DNA of 64,000 nucleotides from Ramazzottius varieornatus (taxonomy: Eukaryota; Tardigrada; Eutardigrada; Parachela; Ramazzottiidae). The notes beneath the pieces were generated by a model. That model was not told the origin of the DNA and ran no database searches. It was given only the letters and a program-made list of their open reading frames with translations. Made by a program: the position numbers and the translations under genes. Shown in pieces: positions 34,163-45,401 of this stretch (the stretch's first letter is position 1; the number at the start of each line of letters is the position of its first letter). The stretch covers positions 1,731,135 through 1,795,134 of the forward strand of contig BDGG01000009.1 of NCBI GenBank assembly GCA_001949185.1, in the 5' to 3' direction.

Positions 34163-36657
34163 TCAAATCAAATTTTGCTCGTTCTCTACACGAACAGAAG
34201 GCATGGCCGGGAATGCTGGAACTTGGTTCCAGTTGAAAGGTCTTTGTAAGAGATCATCACGATCGTCGTCAACGGTCCGTACAGGGAACGACAGACCACT
34301 GCCATGGCTGAAGTGAAAAAGAAGCGACATTTGTACAGGCAAAACAAAGCCAACGAGCAGTTCGGAAACTCGTATTAGTACCTTCGTGTAAAAGACTCGT
34401 TGACACGACCATTGTGCCCATTTCGGTCAGCTTTAAGCAAGTTGCGAACTGAGGTGGCAGGAAACTCCATTCCGTCTCCCTTACTACAAGAGCAAATAAG
34501 AAGAAACTAAAACGTCAAGCGAGCCAACCGTGAGGACATGGGCAAATGAACTTAAACATGGTCGTTTCCTCAAGTAGCGCAAAGTGTTCATTGTTCTTGG
34601 CTAAAATGTGCGCCACTTGGGAAAACGATCTTGCTCAATCATGCCCCCGGTGACAGTTCCCGAGTTTCCGAGCTCTTTCTTCACGTTCTACACAGTAAAA
34701 CAACAACCACACAAACAATAAGGAATTATCAAAACGTACCTTGTGAAAATCGGTATGAACCACAGTGCGGGTTTGTCGCCGAATATCTCTCTGAAATTTT
34801 GATATCGTCCCAGATTGAAGCCATTCTTATCCGGACCGCCGGTAAAAACAGGCGGCCTGTGACTTTCTGGAAAGACAAAGCATTAGTCAGAAGTTGAGAA
34901 CTGCCGAAAACGATCCGAAAGGAAAGATTGATAAAGGTACGAAGAAGTCAAGAAGAGGATGCTGACCTAATGTTGACTGGTTACTGAAGACAAGGTAGCA
35001 ATGATAGCTTAGAAGTGTCAGCACGCTGACTGCAAACATTGTCGAGACGAAAAAGAGGAATAGAATGTGGAATTTGCCGCCCCCATCACCACTCAGCTTG
35101 TCCTAAAACAACAAATTCACAGCGCTAGAATGCAGAAGTAACGCGTACACCAAATGAGGGCAGCAAGCAACTTGGAGCCAGTTCTCACCTGCCAGAACTT
35201 GATGAAGTACTGTAGATCAGTCAGACTGATATAAAGGCAGTAGGCCATTGCGTATCCCAAGAATAATATAAAGAACTTGTAGTTGTTGAAACCTAGAAGA
35301 GAAGTACGTAACGACCTCTGTGGTTTTCGAATCTCCAAAAAGGGCGTATTAATTAGGCCGAGACTTACAGACGCAGTTGTTGACCCTGCAAGGAAAGAAG
35401 TCAGCATGGGTCATCATTCGACTAATTACACTCCTTGAATCAAACCTAGCTTACCAAGGGCAGTGATGATCCATTTTCAGGATGCATCTGCACGATAGGA
35501 GGGCCTCGAGTTACTCTCAGCTTGATAGCTACTTCTGGCTAGTGCAGGACTGTATTCCCTCGATGGTTTCGCGAATCACGTCATCCCGCCAGTAAACCAT
35601 ACCCGCACTGACATCACTGATTGTCTGATTGTCGCCCATCACGGAACCTTGATTGGCGAGTAAACGTTGATTGAAGACGCAGGCATATTCCATCCCCGCC
35701 GGGTAATATTTACGTTGACCGTCACGTGATTCGCGAAAACATCGAGGGAATACAGTACTTGCCTTTCGCAGACGGAACAGTGATGGCAGCGGTCAGGTTT
35801 GATGATCTTACACTTGTCGCAGTATCGCAGATCTGAACAACAAAACTTAACAGTGACATTCGTTTGTACACAACAAAAATGACTTGGAAAATAGTCGCAA
35901 CAATGTCATACCTCCGTTGAATCCTCGAGTGGCCACTGGCAAGTCCTTCCCGAACGCATCCAGCAATCTTTTCCCGGACTCATAGTCCTTGGAGGTGGTT
36001 GTAGAATCAAGCTGTGAAACCTGCTGCGGCGACAGCTTAAACTGCGAGAAAAACTCTCGACCTCAGCAAACGTCATACATTTTATATGTGGGAAGTCGTC
36101 AAATGAGTTCCCGCAGATCTGTTTTCCCAAGTGACGCACTTTCTTTGCCAGTCATAACGTAGCAGTGCGCCGCTTGAGATGATAATTCCGGTGAAATCAT
36201 TTGCCATGCTTCGCGGAACTGGAGACAAATACTCGTACCTTCAAAGGCACCACATCGGAGTTAGTGAAGATAGTTTGCCAGTACGACCATACAAACAGGA
36301 TGAAGAATATGTGGAAAAAGAACAGGTAGAATCCTGAGAAAGCACAGACAGGAGTCGTAACAGCTTCCGTCTAGCCAAAAAGACACACGTACCTCTCTCT
36401 ACACCCGACTTGACCTCCACTGCAAGAATAATGCTTATCCACGATGATCGACGATCAGAGAGGGAAAGAGTGATCAATGACAAGAACGACTTACGTATGC
36501 ATAACTCGACAACATAGGCGTAATAGGACCAGCCTACCACAGCGCTGATGAAAATGACCGGAAACCACTTCGCAACAGCTATGATGCATCGCACACACGG
36601 ATTCTCAAACATTCTGCTCGGTGGTCGCTCAACCACTGAAGCCTCTGCAGATTCCAA
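34163..36657 (-). CDS. DHHC palmitoyltransferase, ZDHHC2/15/20-like
   Basis: DHHC enzymes attach palmitate to cytosolic cysteines of membrane proteins. Exons on the minus strand are about 36657-36500 (first helix, [20 protein letters not shown]), 36338-36242 ([18 protein letters not shown]) and 36056-35914. Then come 35832-35766 ([19 protein letters not shown]), about 35488-35455 ([11 protein letters not shown]), a short exon with VNNCV near 35390, and 35290-35190 ([18 protein letters not shown]). The rest are 35097-34968, 34876-34747, 34488-34384 and about 34310-34163. The DHHC cysteine-rich domain is complete and four helices are visible. The conserved Gly of NNCVGF appears as Cys if the splice is read as drawn. 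One intron seems to use a GC donor (ERQ region, near 35766), beside a MITE. Confidence 0.88.
34571..34621. repeat. GTGGCGCAC hairpin repeat, copy 3
   Basis: ZDHHC intron. The arms are CAAGTAGCGCAAAGTG and ATGTGCGCCACTTG around a GTTCTTGGCT loop. The outer flank GGGCAAATGAAC is on the left. Confidence 0.75.
35549..35755. mobile_element. MITE-like element in a ZDHHC intron
   Basis: The left end ACTGTATTCCCTCGATGG followed by TTTCGCGAATCACGT at 35549-35583 matches the reverse complement of the right end (35722-35755) with one mismatch over about 34 bases. The element is about 207 bp, has no ORF and begins roughly 10 bases inside the intron from the upstream exon. Confidence 0.8.
36127..36177. 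repeat. GTGGCGCAC hairpin repeat, copy 4
   Basis: Intron between the second and third ZDHHC exons. The arms CAAGTGACGCACTTTC and AGTGCGCCGCTTG have several mismatches; outer flank AAATCATTTGCC on the right. Confidence 0.7.
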
Positions 36658-39314
36658 AGGAGTGCGGATGGGGCAGGAGTCAGGAAATGTATGCTACTAG
36701 TCCGACTACGGATGTGCCCACACGTGGTGAAGTTCTGTCATCCAGAAAGACTCGTCGAAGAGTAGCTCCAGCCTTCAGGCATGTCGCCTCCGTCCAGTGC
36801 CAAGGGCAAACAGCGGGGAAGATCTCCACACCACTCACTCCTCAGGAACGCTAGCACTTCACCACTTTACAACGCCCTTGAGCTATAAAGAAGAAAAGAT
36901 GAATCATCCAGAAATTTGATAACGATTGTTTTAGCCCCGACGTTTCCCAGTTCGTTAAAGTTTAAACGTCTAAAAACCGTTTAACCGTTTCGAGCGAACA
37001 GAACGTCTAAGCTTAGTACCGCCTACGTGAGCTTAGGTAGCTTTTGCAGCCTCAAACATGACCTACAGTACTTTCGGTGAATGGTCCTTACCAATCAGAT
37101 GCGAACGGTAACGCCCTTTGTCGCGACACGGCCCTGTATACAGCACAGTACAGCATGCGGTACGGCTTTGTGTTATAGAGATTGCGAGGACGGGTCAGGT
37201 CTCATAAAAAGCCATTCTCATCTTCCGGTCTCATGTTTCACCGGGTCATGGGCCGGCTCGAACACGCTGAATCGCTCCTATTGGCCGACTCGGAATCCGA
37301 GACTTGGATTCTGAGACCGTGCCCGACTGGTCTCATGGAAAACTGAAATTTCGATGACACCGATTTCTGGAACTATCCCGTAAATTATCCCCTCTAACTT
37401 TTGCGTATCTCTGCGCGTTTCAGAGCCGCAGGATTATAGACATTAAGTTTCCACTCCCGTTCACTTTGCAACTGTAGCTACGGCCTTGCTCCGCCGCTTT
37501 CGCGACGTGTATCTGCATTTTACTTTCCGGAGCCTCCCTTATTTTCGAAAAATAGCTTAATCGGAGTTACGGTTGGCTAGCATTGGGAATCATGGTGGCT
37601 GCCCAACTATTCAAAGTTCAAAGTTCAGCTGCTGCGCTTGAGTTACCAGATATTGTCTCGTTGTGCGTCCTTTGACTTTTGCCCTCTTGTGTCGTTATGC
37701 GTGTTGTAGCCTCCTTTTTTGTGCCATGAGGAATGTTAAGACTGGAGGCTCCGAGAGAGTCCAAGATGGTCAAGACATCACCTACAGATCCAGTTTTTAC
37801 TTCCGGTCGGCACGGCAAAGCATTGCGATATGAGAGTGCAAGACGGGAGACCGCGAGACGAAAGTCTTCGCATGCACTGATACCGACGTCACATTCAACT
37901 CATATGAAGCTTGATTAGGGCGGAGTTGATTTGTCTAAATCTGATACTAGAAACTGAGAGTCGCAAGTATGAAGGCAGCTCATGAGACCAGACCTGTCCT
38001 CGCAAACTCCACTTCTATATTGACAAATTCCGGAATTGTCAGAAAGTCATCTGACTCGATTCTCGTTCTTTCACAGCTTCTCGATCGTTCTCCTGTGTTC
38101 ATTTCTTCTAGAGTTTCCTTCGAATACCATGAAAAAGTTTCGCAACTCCTGGAAATCTGGAGCAGCTTAACAATCATCAGCAGAAGGACCTGGCAGCGTC
38201 CCGAAGTCTGCTGGTGAGACCTGTCATATACAGAGCAGTCACAGGATCAATATGGCAAGGTTATGACCTGTGCACTGGTAGCGATGTGGGCATAAGGGTA
38301 TCCCGACGTAATATAATTTTGATTTAATAAAGCCGAGCTGGCAGAGTTCGAATATAATCTTAATATAATATATCGCGACCTCGAAGCATCTAATATGATG
38401 GTAGTATATCAGATTGTTTCGTCGGGTGCTTATTACAATGTATTATAATATTTCTGATCCGTGTGTGAGCAGAGCACGGGAACTTTCCTTAGTCACAACA
38501 TCTTTGGCGTTACCGAAGCCGGGGAACTTTCCTCCTCACATAGTTTTACCGCTTAACCAAATATTCAGATCCAGCAACAGACAGATCAAAATTCGACAGC
38601 TTCGACAGATTCGACACACAGAGCGTTCGAAAGCGCAAAACAGAGCCTGGAAAAGCAGAATGCATCGCCTTCAACAATGAGTATTGAAGTATGCAGGTGG
38701 ATCGCCGGCCTCATGAACCTGCATTATTCAATCAAATGAAGTTAAAAATGAATATATTGTCCTCAACGCTGATCGATATACGGTGATGTGCAGGCGCATG
38801 ACGCGTTATGATCCAACCCAACAGCGCACTGCGCAGAGTCGCACGCTTTCGCCTGGCGCAAATCAAGGTTTATTTTGATCAACCGAAGCCGAAATATGAA
38901 TAGTTTTAATATGGGGCGCCCTGCGAGTTGCTCTCAATACAATATATTCGGCTCCCGTTTCCATCTAATTTGATACTAATAAATATCCTGCCTCGTTCGA
39001 GGCATCTAATAGACGATGATATAATATACTGGATGCATTTGGCGTCTAATACGTTCTAATTTGATATAATATTCATATATGCCAACATCACTAGCCACTG
39101 GGTACGTGCCCGCTACAGGGGTAAGATAGCAGTCCAGTTTAGGGTGAAGAACGATATACCGTATATCGAAATTTTTCCTACTGATTGACTGATTTATCAA
39201 ACACTTGATACCGACAAACCTGATACTAAAAACCAAGAATCAGACTTTAATGATCCTCTTGACCTTGGAACGGCTGGGAAATTTCTAATCTGAAACCGGA
39301 GCGAGCAAAACCTG

Positions 39315-39338
39315 ATAACACACCGTGAGGTGTGTTAT
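39315..39338. repeat. Perfect 10-bp stem hairpin
   Basis: ATAACACACC and its exact complement GGTGTGTTAT are separated by GTGA. No gene lies close, so no role is suggested. Confidence 0.55.
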
Positions 39339-40506
39339 TGCACTTTTAGGTCGACGCAACTTCCACTTGTCCAGTCTATGGACAGAACCTCTTCTATTTT
39401 GCGAACAAGAAGCGGCGCACCGGCACAAGCCTTTATAAATGAGACGTATGTTTTGACGATTCTTCTGTCCGCAAAGGCCCTAAAAGCTCGAACAAGTATT
39501 TGAATTGACAGCAGTCCAGTAGCACCCGCTCAGAAGCAGTGTATTTTCGGAAGTTCGTCATGATTTGTCGCGGCTGGATCCTTGACTCGGCGGACTACCC
39601 CAGGATTCTCCATAATTCGAATTCTCCGAATGGTTCGGGAAGTTCCAAAATGAACGCTGAGTGGCTGATGTTGGAAAAACCTGACATTGCCCTTAAGTGG
39701 TTTTTGAGAATTTTCGTATAGTCATGATTGCAACACTAGCCACTCGGCAAGCGAAGCCACCTTAACGCAATAGCACATTGCAAAACCAGCGGGTGAGTAT
39801 TGTCGATCTTGATACTTACGGCTAATAAGTCAGCACAACGGTCGTGGCATGTCTTTCGTTATCAATCGCACTTATAATTTTCACATGCCCACTTAGACAT
39901 GTGTCCGGTAAGGTGCGTGACGTTTGTCCTTTTGTGGTTTAATGCGGGGCGGCAAACAGGACGGATGCTTTCCTGTGTGGTCACCATATGTGCACTAGTG
40001 CCGATCTTTTCACCACCCGACTTGTGGGGCCAGCCAGACAGGCCAAAACAGCTGACGCAAGACGCGTCTCAGGCGCCGTACTTTTGTACCAGCGCGCTTG
40101 TATCACACGATATGCTGTGGCGCAGCATGCGAATCGGTTACGTTGAATTCCGCGTACATGGCGTCACCGTTCTTGCGCCGTATGACCACACATTATCAGG
40201 ATTAACCATGCCCGATTCGGCTGCGCAACCTCAACGTTGTCGCGCATGGTTACGCTCTGGGCAAATGCATGTGCGTGTCACCCCGTGTACCCGTGGTGCA
40301 TCGGTGCGTTCGGTCTGTCTCCGCCTCCTTCAACTGGCGGTGAGTACACATGGTGGGGACGCGTGGTAAAAAAATGGGTTTCCCCGCCGAGCGTTTGTGT
40401 GACATCAGTCAGACACGACTGTCTGTGTGTGAAGTGGTTCAACCTAGAGCACGGAACCTGGCCGCATGCACTGCTTTGCCCTGCAGCTATGCTGCACAGT
40501 AGTCAT

Positions 40507-40524
40507 GCTGTGCTGCAGCACAGC
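40507..40524. repeat. 18-bp perfect palindrome
   Basis: GCTGTGCTGCAGCACAGC reads the same on both strands, within a stretch rich in CAGCACAG units. Confidence 0.55.
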
Positions 40525-41184
40525 CACAGCGCGTGAACTGACGAAATTTGTGCGGCACAGCACAGCATACAGCAGAAAGCCACAGACTACCGCGCAGATG
40601 CTTTTAACCCGAAGCATCTATCCGAATTATTTTGTGAGATTCTGGAGATTTGCTAGTTTATCGGGGTTACTCTACACGAGTAAAGTGCTTCGAAGAATAT
40701 GCACTTTGCAGAGTTGAAACTTGAAATTCAGGTCGCGTACTCGTATCTGTCCAAATCAATCCGACATTATGGATCAACCAAGTGGCTAATAATTCGGGAG
40801 TGACGTCCGCTTGGTTTTGTAATCCTGTATCGCAATCCCGTGACAGCAATTCGTGCCAGGCGTGAAGACCCGCCCTAAATAGGCACGGCCTTGAGCCGAA
40901 CGTGGTCATGTCCATCTGAGGCGGGCCCTCACCCCTGATTCGTACCACTTTTCAAGTTTGTTAATCAGATTCTAATTGATCTTCTGTCAGCTCTGTTCTT
41001 TGACTTCTTTCTATCCAGATCTGCTGTTCTGCGGACTTCCAATTATTTGCAAGATCCAAGAGAATATCCTTCTTGCAGTAAGCGTCCTGTTGAGATTCAC
41101 CGTGGGCGGATCTCCATTATGCATCGTCGATCGGGATAGCCTGCACTGAGATTGCATACGTGGCGCGCTTCATCTGCTTCTGCC

Positions 41185-43798
41185 ATGATCCATGGTACAC
41201 GCAACTACAGGTTGCCGAAGTTCTACGTCAAGGTAATCGTAATTACGGCTGTCTTGTTCCTGCTGGTGGTCCTGCAAAGCCTGCTAAAAGATTCGCAGCC
41301 CTTCTCGCGCAACGCGTTCTACCAAGTGAGTCCAGCAGGCATTTCTCTCTACCATTCAAGAGTCTAACTTCTGGATGTGATGTCATTGCAGCGAAACGGT
41401 GAACACATCAGCGAAACCGTCTTCAAAGATGGCGTTCTCGGCAACTTCGAACCGGAAGAGAAGCCGAAGAAGGAAGGGCCGGGCGAATACGGTATCGCGG
41501 TGCAGTTGGGTCCGGACGAAGTGAAGCAGGGAAGCGACTGCGTCAAAGAATGGGGCTTCAACCAGTGCGCCAGCGAGAAGATCTCGATGCACAGAGAGAT
41601 TCCCGACACAAGACCTTTAGAGTAAGCCACAAGTTACTGCCCGTCGGCGACGTGTTAACCTGTCCGGTAAAGATGGTGCATATTGATCTGCTGGCAGGTG
41701 TAAATATTGGCACTACCCGACGGACCTTCCTCTGAAGGCTTCCGTGGTGATTGCCTTCCATAACGAGATGCCGTCCACCTTACTACGCACTGTCCACAGT
41801 GTCATCGATCGCAGTCCCCAGCATCTGCTTGAGGAGGTCGTGCTGGTCGACGATAATAGCGATCGTGAACAGCTGAAAAAAGAGCTGGAGACCTACATTG
41901 AACAGTTCAAGGGTAAAGTCCGCCTAATTCGCCAAGCGGAGAGAGAAGGTTTGATCCGGACGCGGACCAACGGCGCCAAGGTCAGCCATACCACAGCCTA
42001 TGGCCATATGCGGTAGCTGACCCGCTGTAATAAAGGGTTGCTTTGTAGAATTCGAAAGGCGATGTTGTGATATTCCTTGATGCTCATTGCGAAGTGGGAT
42101 ATAACTGGTTGCCACCACTGCTGGCTCCCATAGCCAAAGACAGGTAGCGGAATGCTTGCAGCATTTTTTTTCTGCTGACAAGTTCCACAGACTGTTCCGT
42201 ACTATTCGTAGGTCAACTATGACTGTCCCTATCATTGACGGTAAGTTTGGAAGGCTACCCTTCCATATTTCGGTGCTCGTGCTTTTGTCCAAACGTCAGT
42301 ATGACATGCATTTCCAATTATTTTCAGGCATTGATGCCGACAACTTCAAGATCGAGCCCGTCTACCAGGGCAAGAAGATGTTTGCGGGTATTTTCGAATG
42401 GGGCCTCCTGTACAAAGAAACGGAAATTTCCGAAAGAGAGGCCAGTCGACATGAACATTACTCCGAGCCCTACAGGTACGAGAATGGCTCTTTCAAGAGA
42501 AGGAGATTTGAAAGAAAATTGATGGTCCTTTGACTTTAGGTCGCCGACTCATGCCGGTGGCTTATTCGCTATCCACAGAGGCTACTTTGAAGAGCTGGGC
42601 TGGTACGACGAGGGACTGGAAATTTGGGGTGGTGAGCAGTATGAATTGTCTTTCAAAGTGTGGCAGTGCGGTGGTCAGCTGTTGTGGGTGCCCTGCTCCC
42701 ATGTCGGCCACATCTACAAGCGCCGCTCGTCAGTCCATCCCGATGTCCTACCCGAGAAGCTGGTCAAGAAGGGCTCCTTGGTCCATCTGAACCACAGACG
42801 AGTGGCAGAAACGTGGATGGACGAGTACAAGGAATACCTGTACATTCGGGTACGTTAGACCGCTCACATGGTTTGTCGTCTTCCCAGTCCAACATTTCTT
42901 ACGGCTATACCAGATACATGAGTTGCTTCCTTTAACCGTCTTTAAGAGTATTGTCTAAGGTGGCCAGGCACCTTGTCTGACTTGGCATCTGATTTCGCAG
43001 GAACCTTTGATGAAAGATGTGGACTATGGTGACATCTCCAAGCAGAAAGCTCTTCGAGAAAAACTGAAGTGCAAAAGCTTCAAGTGGTTCATGGAAAATG
43101 TGGGTTACAGCTTCCCATGGTCTCCTGTTGGTTCCTTCTGTGTTGTAATCCATTGCCCTTACAGATCGCATACGATGTTGTAAAGGACTTCCCGATATTA
43201 CCTCCCAACAAGCACTTTGGCGAGGTATTTCCCAGCTCAACAAAAAACGCGACTACCGATTGATCGTTTACTCGGTTTCGCAAATGTTTTTGTCTAGCTT
43301 CGAAGTGTGGGAGACGAGCCGACTTGCTTCGATACAGGCGGTGGCTTCCCTGTTAAACTGAAGGTTTCTGGATGTCATGGATGGGGTGGCAACCAGTTTT
43401 TCCGTTTGAACACGGTAAGTCCTTTGCGGTGGTCGGCAGCTTGGTGAAGGGCTGACCAGTTGGTTCCCCTCTTTGCAGAAAGGCCAGCTTGGTCACGGAG
43501 AACGTTGCGTATTTGTCGACCACGAGAACCGTCTAGAAACCAGAGATTGTCCCAAGGGCAGAGTGTAAGTATCTTAGGCTTCTCTGCAACACAAACGATA
43601 CCGAAACTCTGCCCGAAACTTACGAGGATGTTGACTTTCAGTGACGGACCTTGGGACCTTCAAAGTGACCACCTCTTTAAGCACAAGGATAAGGGTCTTT
43701 GTGCTGAGCGCAATAAGAAAAGTGAGCTATGGTTGAAACCCTGTGATGCTTCAAAGAAGGAACAGCTATGGGAATTCAAAGAAATACATCCCAGTTGA
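41185..43798 (+). CDS. Polypeptide N-acetylgalactosaminyltransferase, GALNT7/10-like, paralogue B
   Basis: Twelve exons: 41185-41325, 41392-41621, 41698-41980, 42049-42143, 42212-42240, 42328-42475, 42540-42849, 43001-43099, 43165-43224, 43298-43414, 43479-43564 and 43642-43798. Met at 41185 starts a type II protein with anchor [18 protein letters not shown] and a much shorter stem than paralogue A. Catalytic blocks are intact: [56 protein letters not shown] and [38 protein letters not shown] leads to a lectin domain with paired motifs [11 protein letters not shown] and [12 protein letters not shown], a fuller beta-trefoil than in A. Many exon borders match A, but in B the exon after TVPIIDG is split and the WVPCSH exon is fused. 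It arose by duplication of the same ancestor; other genes now lie between the copies. Confidence 0.93.
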
Positions 43799-44226
43799 TC
43801 ACAGTAACCATCGTACGGGTGAAAGTCGAGCAGCCGCTCTTTCTGTATGGCAGGTGGTGCTGTCACATTCCGCTGCATGATGTGGTGTAGCTTCACAGTG
43901 CCATAGATTTATTTATCAACTTTTTCTGACAGTGCCAGCTTCCAGTTGTACGTATGTTTTCCAGAGATTATCAGACATTAAGACCTGTTTCACCAGCTTT
44001 TTTGTGATGCTATGGTTGAAATGATCCAAAACTTCTACGAAAACCGTCCGTGATTTGTTTTATTCGGATCGCGAGTCTCACTTTAAGGATTGTTCTTTTA
44101 TCCATGCTAGTTGTCCGATGACTCCTCGTTCGATGAAGGAACCTCTGAAAGAACCATGTAAATCCGTACTGTGCTCTGTGCGTCTAAATAAAAATAAAAT
44201 CACTTCCGCCAGCGCAGCCTAATAAG
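43799..44226. other. 3' flank of GALNT-B
   Basis: No gene was seen. AATAAAAATAAAA at about 44186-44200 is a candidate polyadenylation signal just before the inverted-repeat element. Confidence 0.4.
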
Positions 44227-44896
44227 TGAGCAGTGGGCAGAGTAGATCAGTAAGGCGTGGTCAGATGACGTCATACGGAGCGCGGCATGGAACTATGCCA
44301 AGCCGCGCGACTCAAAAGTCCACAGTACTTTCACCGCGGGTGCAAGCGCGGAGAAACTAGTTTTTCCCCACATCCATGTGCGGTTTAGCTGTTTCTCCAC
44401 GCATGGATGCGCAGATAAACTGACTTTACCCGCGGGTACATGCGCGGAGAAACTGACTTTATCCGTGCGTGGATGCGCGGGGAAATGCTTTATCCGCGCA
44501 TCCACCCCCCGATGAAGCCAGTTTCTCCGCGCATGTACCCACGGAGAAACAGTTAAACCGTTTCTCCGGTTAGCGTGGATGCGCGGAAAAACTAGTTTCT
44601 CCGCGCGTACACCCGTGTTGAAACTCTCGTCATAGTCCGCGGGTGGATGCGCGGAAAAAGTATTTCCCCGCGCATGGAGTTTCTACGCGCATGCACCCGC
44701 GGTAAAAGTACTGTGGACTTTTGAATCGCCCGGCTCACCATGTGGAACTAAAGAATATCCGCAGACGACCAATCAATGCACACAGCCTCTAACTTCGATA
44801 ATTTTTATTGGCCGATTGAAGGCAGATTTGATTTCGTTCCCGCTCCATACATCTCAAACTAGCCCCGCCTTACCGATCTACTCTGCCCACTGCTCA
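44227..44896. mobile_element. 670-bp non-autonomous inverted-repeat element with internal GCGCGGAGAAACT array
   Basis: Both ends carry TGAGCAGTGGGCAGAGTAGA in inverted orientation (44227 and ending 44896), with homology continuing inward. TGGAACTATG and CAAAAGTCCACAGTACTTT also recur inverted near 44288 and 44740. The middle (44330-44710) is an array of units like GGATGCGCGGAGAAACT and its complement AGTTTCTCCGCGCATCC, alternating strand. There is no ORF. It has the shape of a foldback DNA transposon. No clear target duplication was identified (AAG is possible). Confidence 0.85.
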
Positions 44897-45401
44897 AGTT
44901 AAGTTATGAGTACTCGTATAGATTATTGTCTTCAAATAAAGATTAGTAACAGTTATCTACGGTCATTGGGGCAAAAATATCGCAAACTCATCAGTAAGTT
45001 TCCTGGTGCGGCCTGGAACTCTAGGTTGATTGTTGATTTGTTATTGCGGTTGACCAAGCGGCTAGCGCTGATCAGATTAGATCCATTCTTGTTCTCGTGA
45101 GTCTCGTTTGCAAGGTGTAAAGCCACGGGACGGGAGTTTCGATCCACATTCACGTTCTCACAAGTTCTGACTTCCGTCTCACTCTCAGTCTCAGGTATTA
45201 CGTTTGCTCAACACTGTGCAAATTTTTACTGTGTGGCAGCTTGCGCACACTGTGCACAGCACAGCATGGCTGCAGATGCTGGCTCATTGTTCTGCTTGCA
45301 GGGACTTTGACTACAGCATCGCGGTCGTGCCATCGTCTAAGTAGCGCGGAGGAGGTAGGAAGAAGCTGCTCGCTCCGTATCTGGCAGGTCATCTAGAAAA
45401 G
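44897..45401. promoter_or_regulatory. Upstream region of OTUB1
   Basis: About 500 bp between the foldback element and the OTUB1 start. A short open frame (44906-45100) has no domain. GCACACTGTGCACAGCACAGC at about 45243 is palindromic. The promoter is inferred by position. Confidence 0.35.

Larger units (their letters stand above)
36658..41184. other. Gene-poor region, partly AT-rich
   Basis: I find no supportable gene in 4.5 kb. At 37190-37340 the octamer GGTCTCAT recurs three times near an imperfect palindrome (GAATCCGAGACTTGGATTC). At 38300-39090 the DNA is AT-rich with repeated TAATATAATATA and CATCTAATA units (about 38386 and 39005), suggesting degenerate tandem or element-derived DNA. 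A 10-bp perfect stem (ATAACACACC) lies at 39315-39338. CTGCA/CAGCACAGC-rich sequence at 40460-40580 includes an 18-bp perfect palindrome at 40507-40524. Confidence 0.5.

Noticed and set aside
37190-37340. Three GGTCTCAT repeats as a regulatory array
   Set aside because: Spacing is irregular, no gene is close, and three octamers in 150 bp within repeat-derived DNA is weak evidence.
38343-38360. GAGTTCGAAT as a possible tRNA T-loop
   Set aside because: No matching acceptor, D or anticodon stems around it.
39899-40369. 156-codon plus-strand open frame in the gene-poor region
   Set aside because: No domain, no conserved pattern, atypical composition; probably chance in a GC-richer patch.
44330-44710. 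CRISPR-like spacing of repeats
   Set aside because: The repeats alternate strand, vary in sequence and lie inside matching outer ends in a eukaryotic chromosome; a foldback element explains them.
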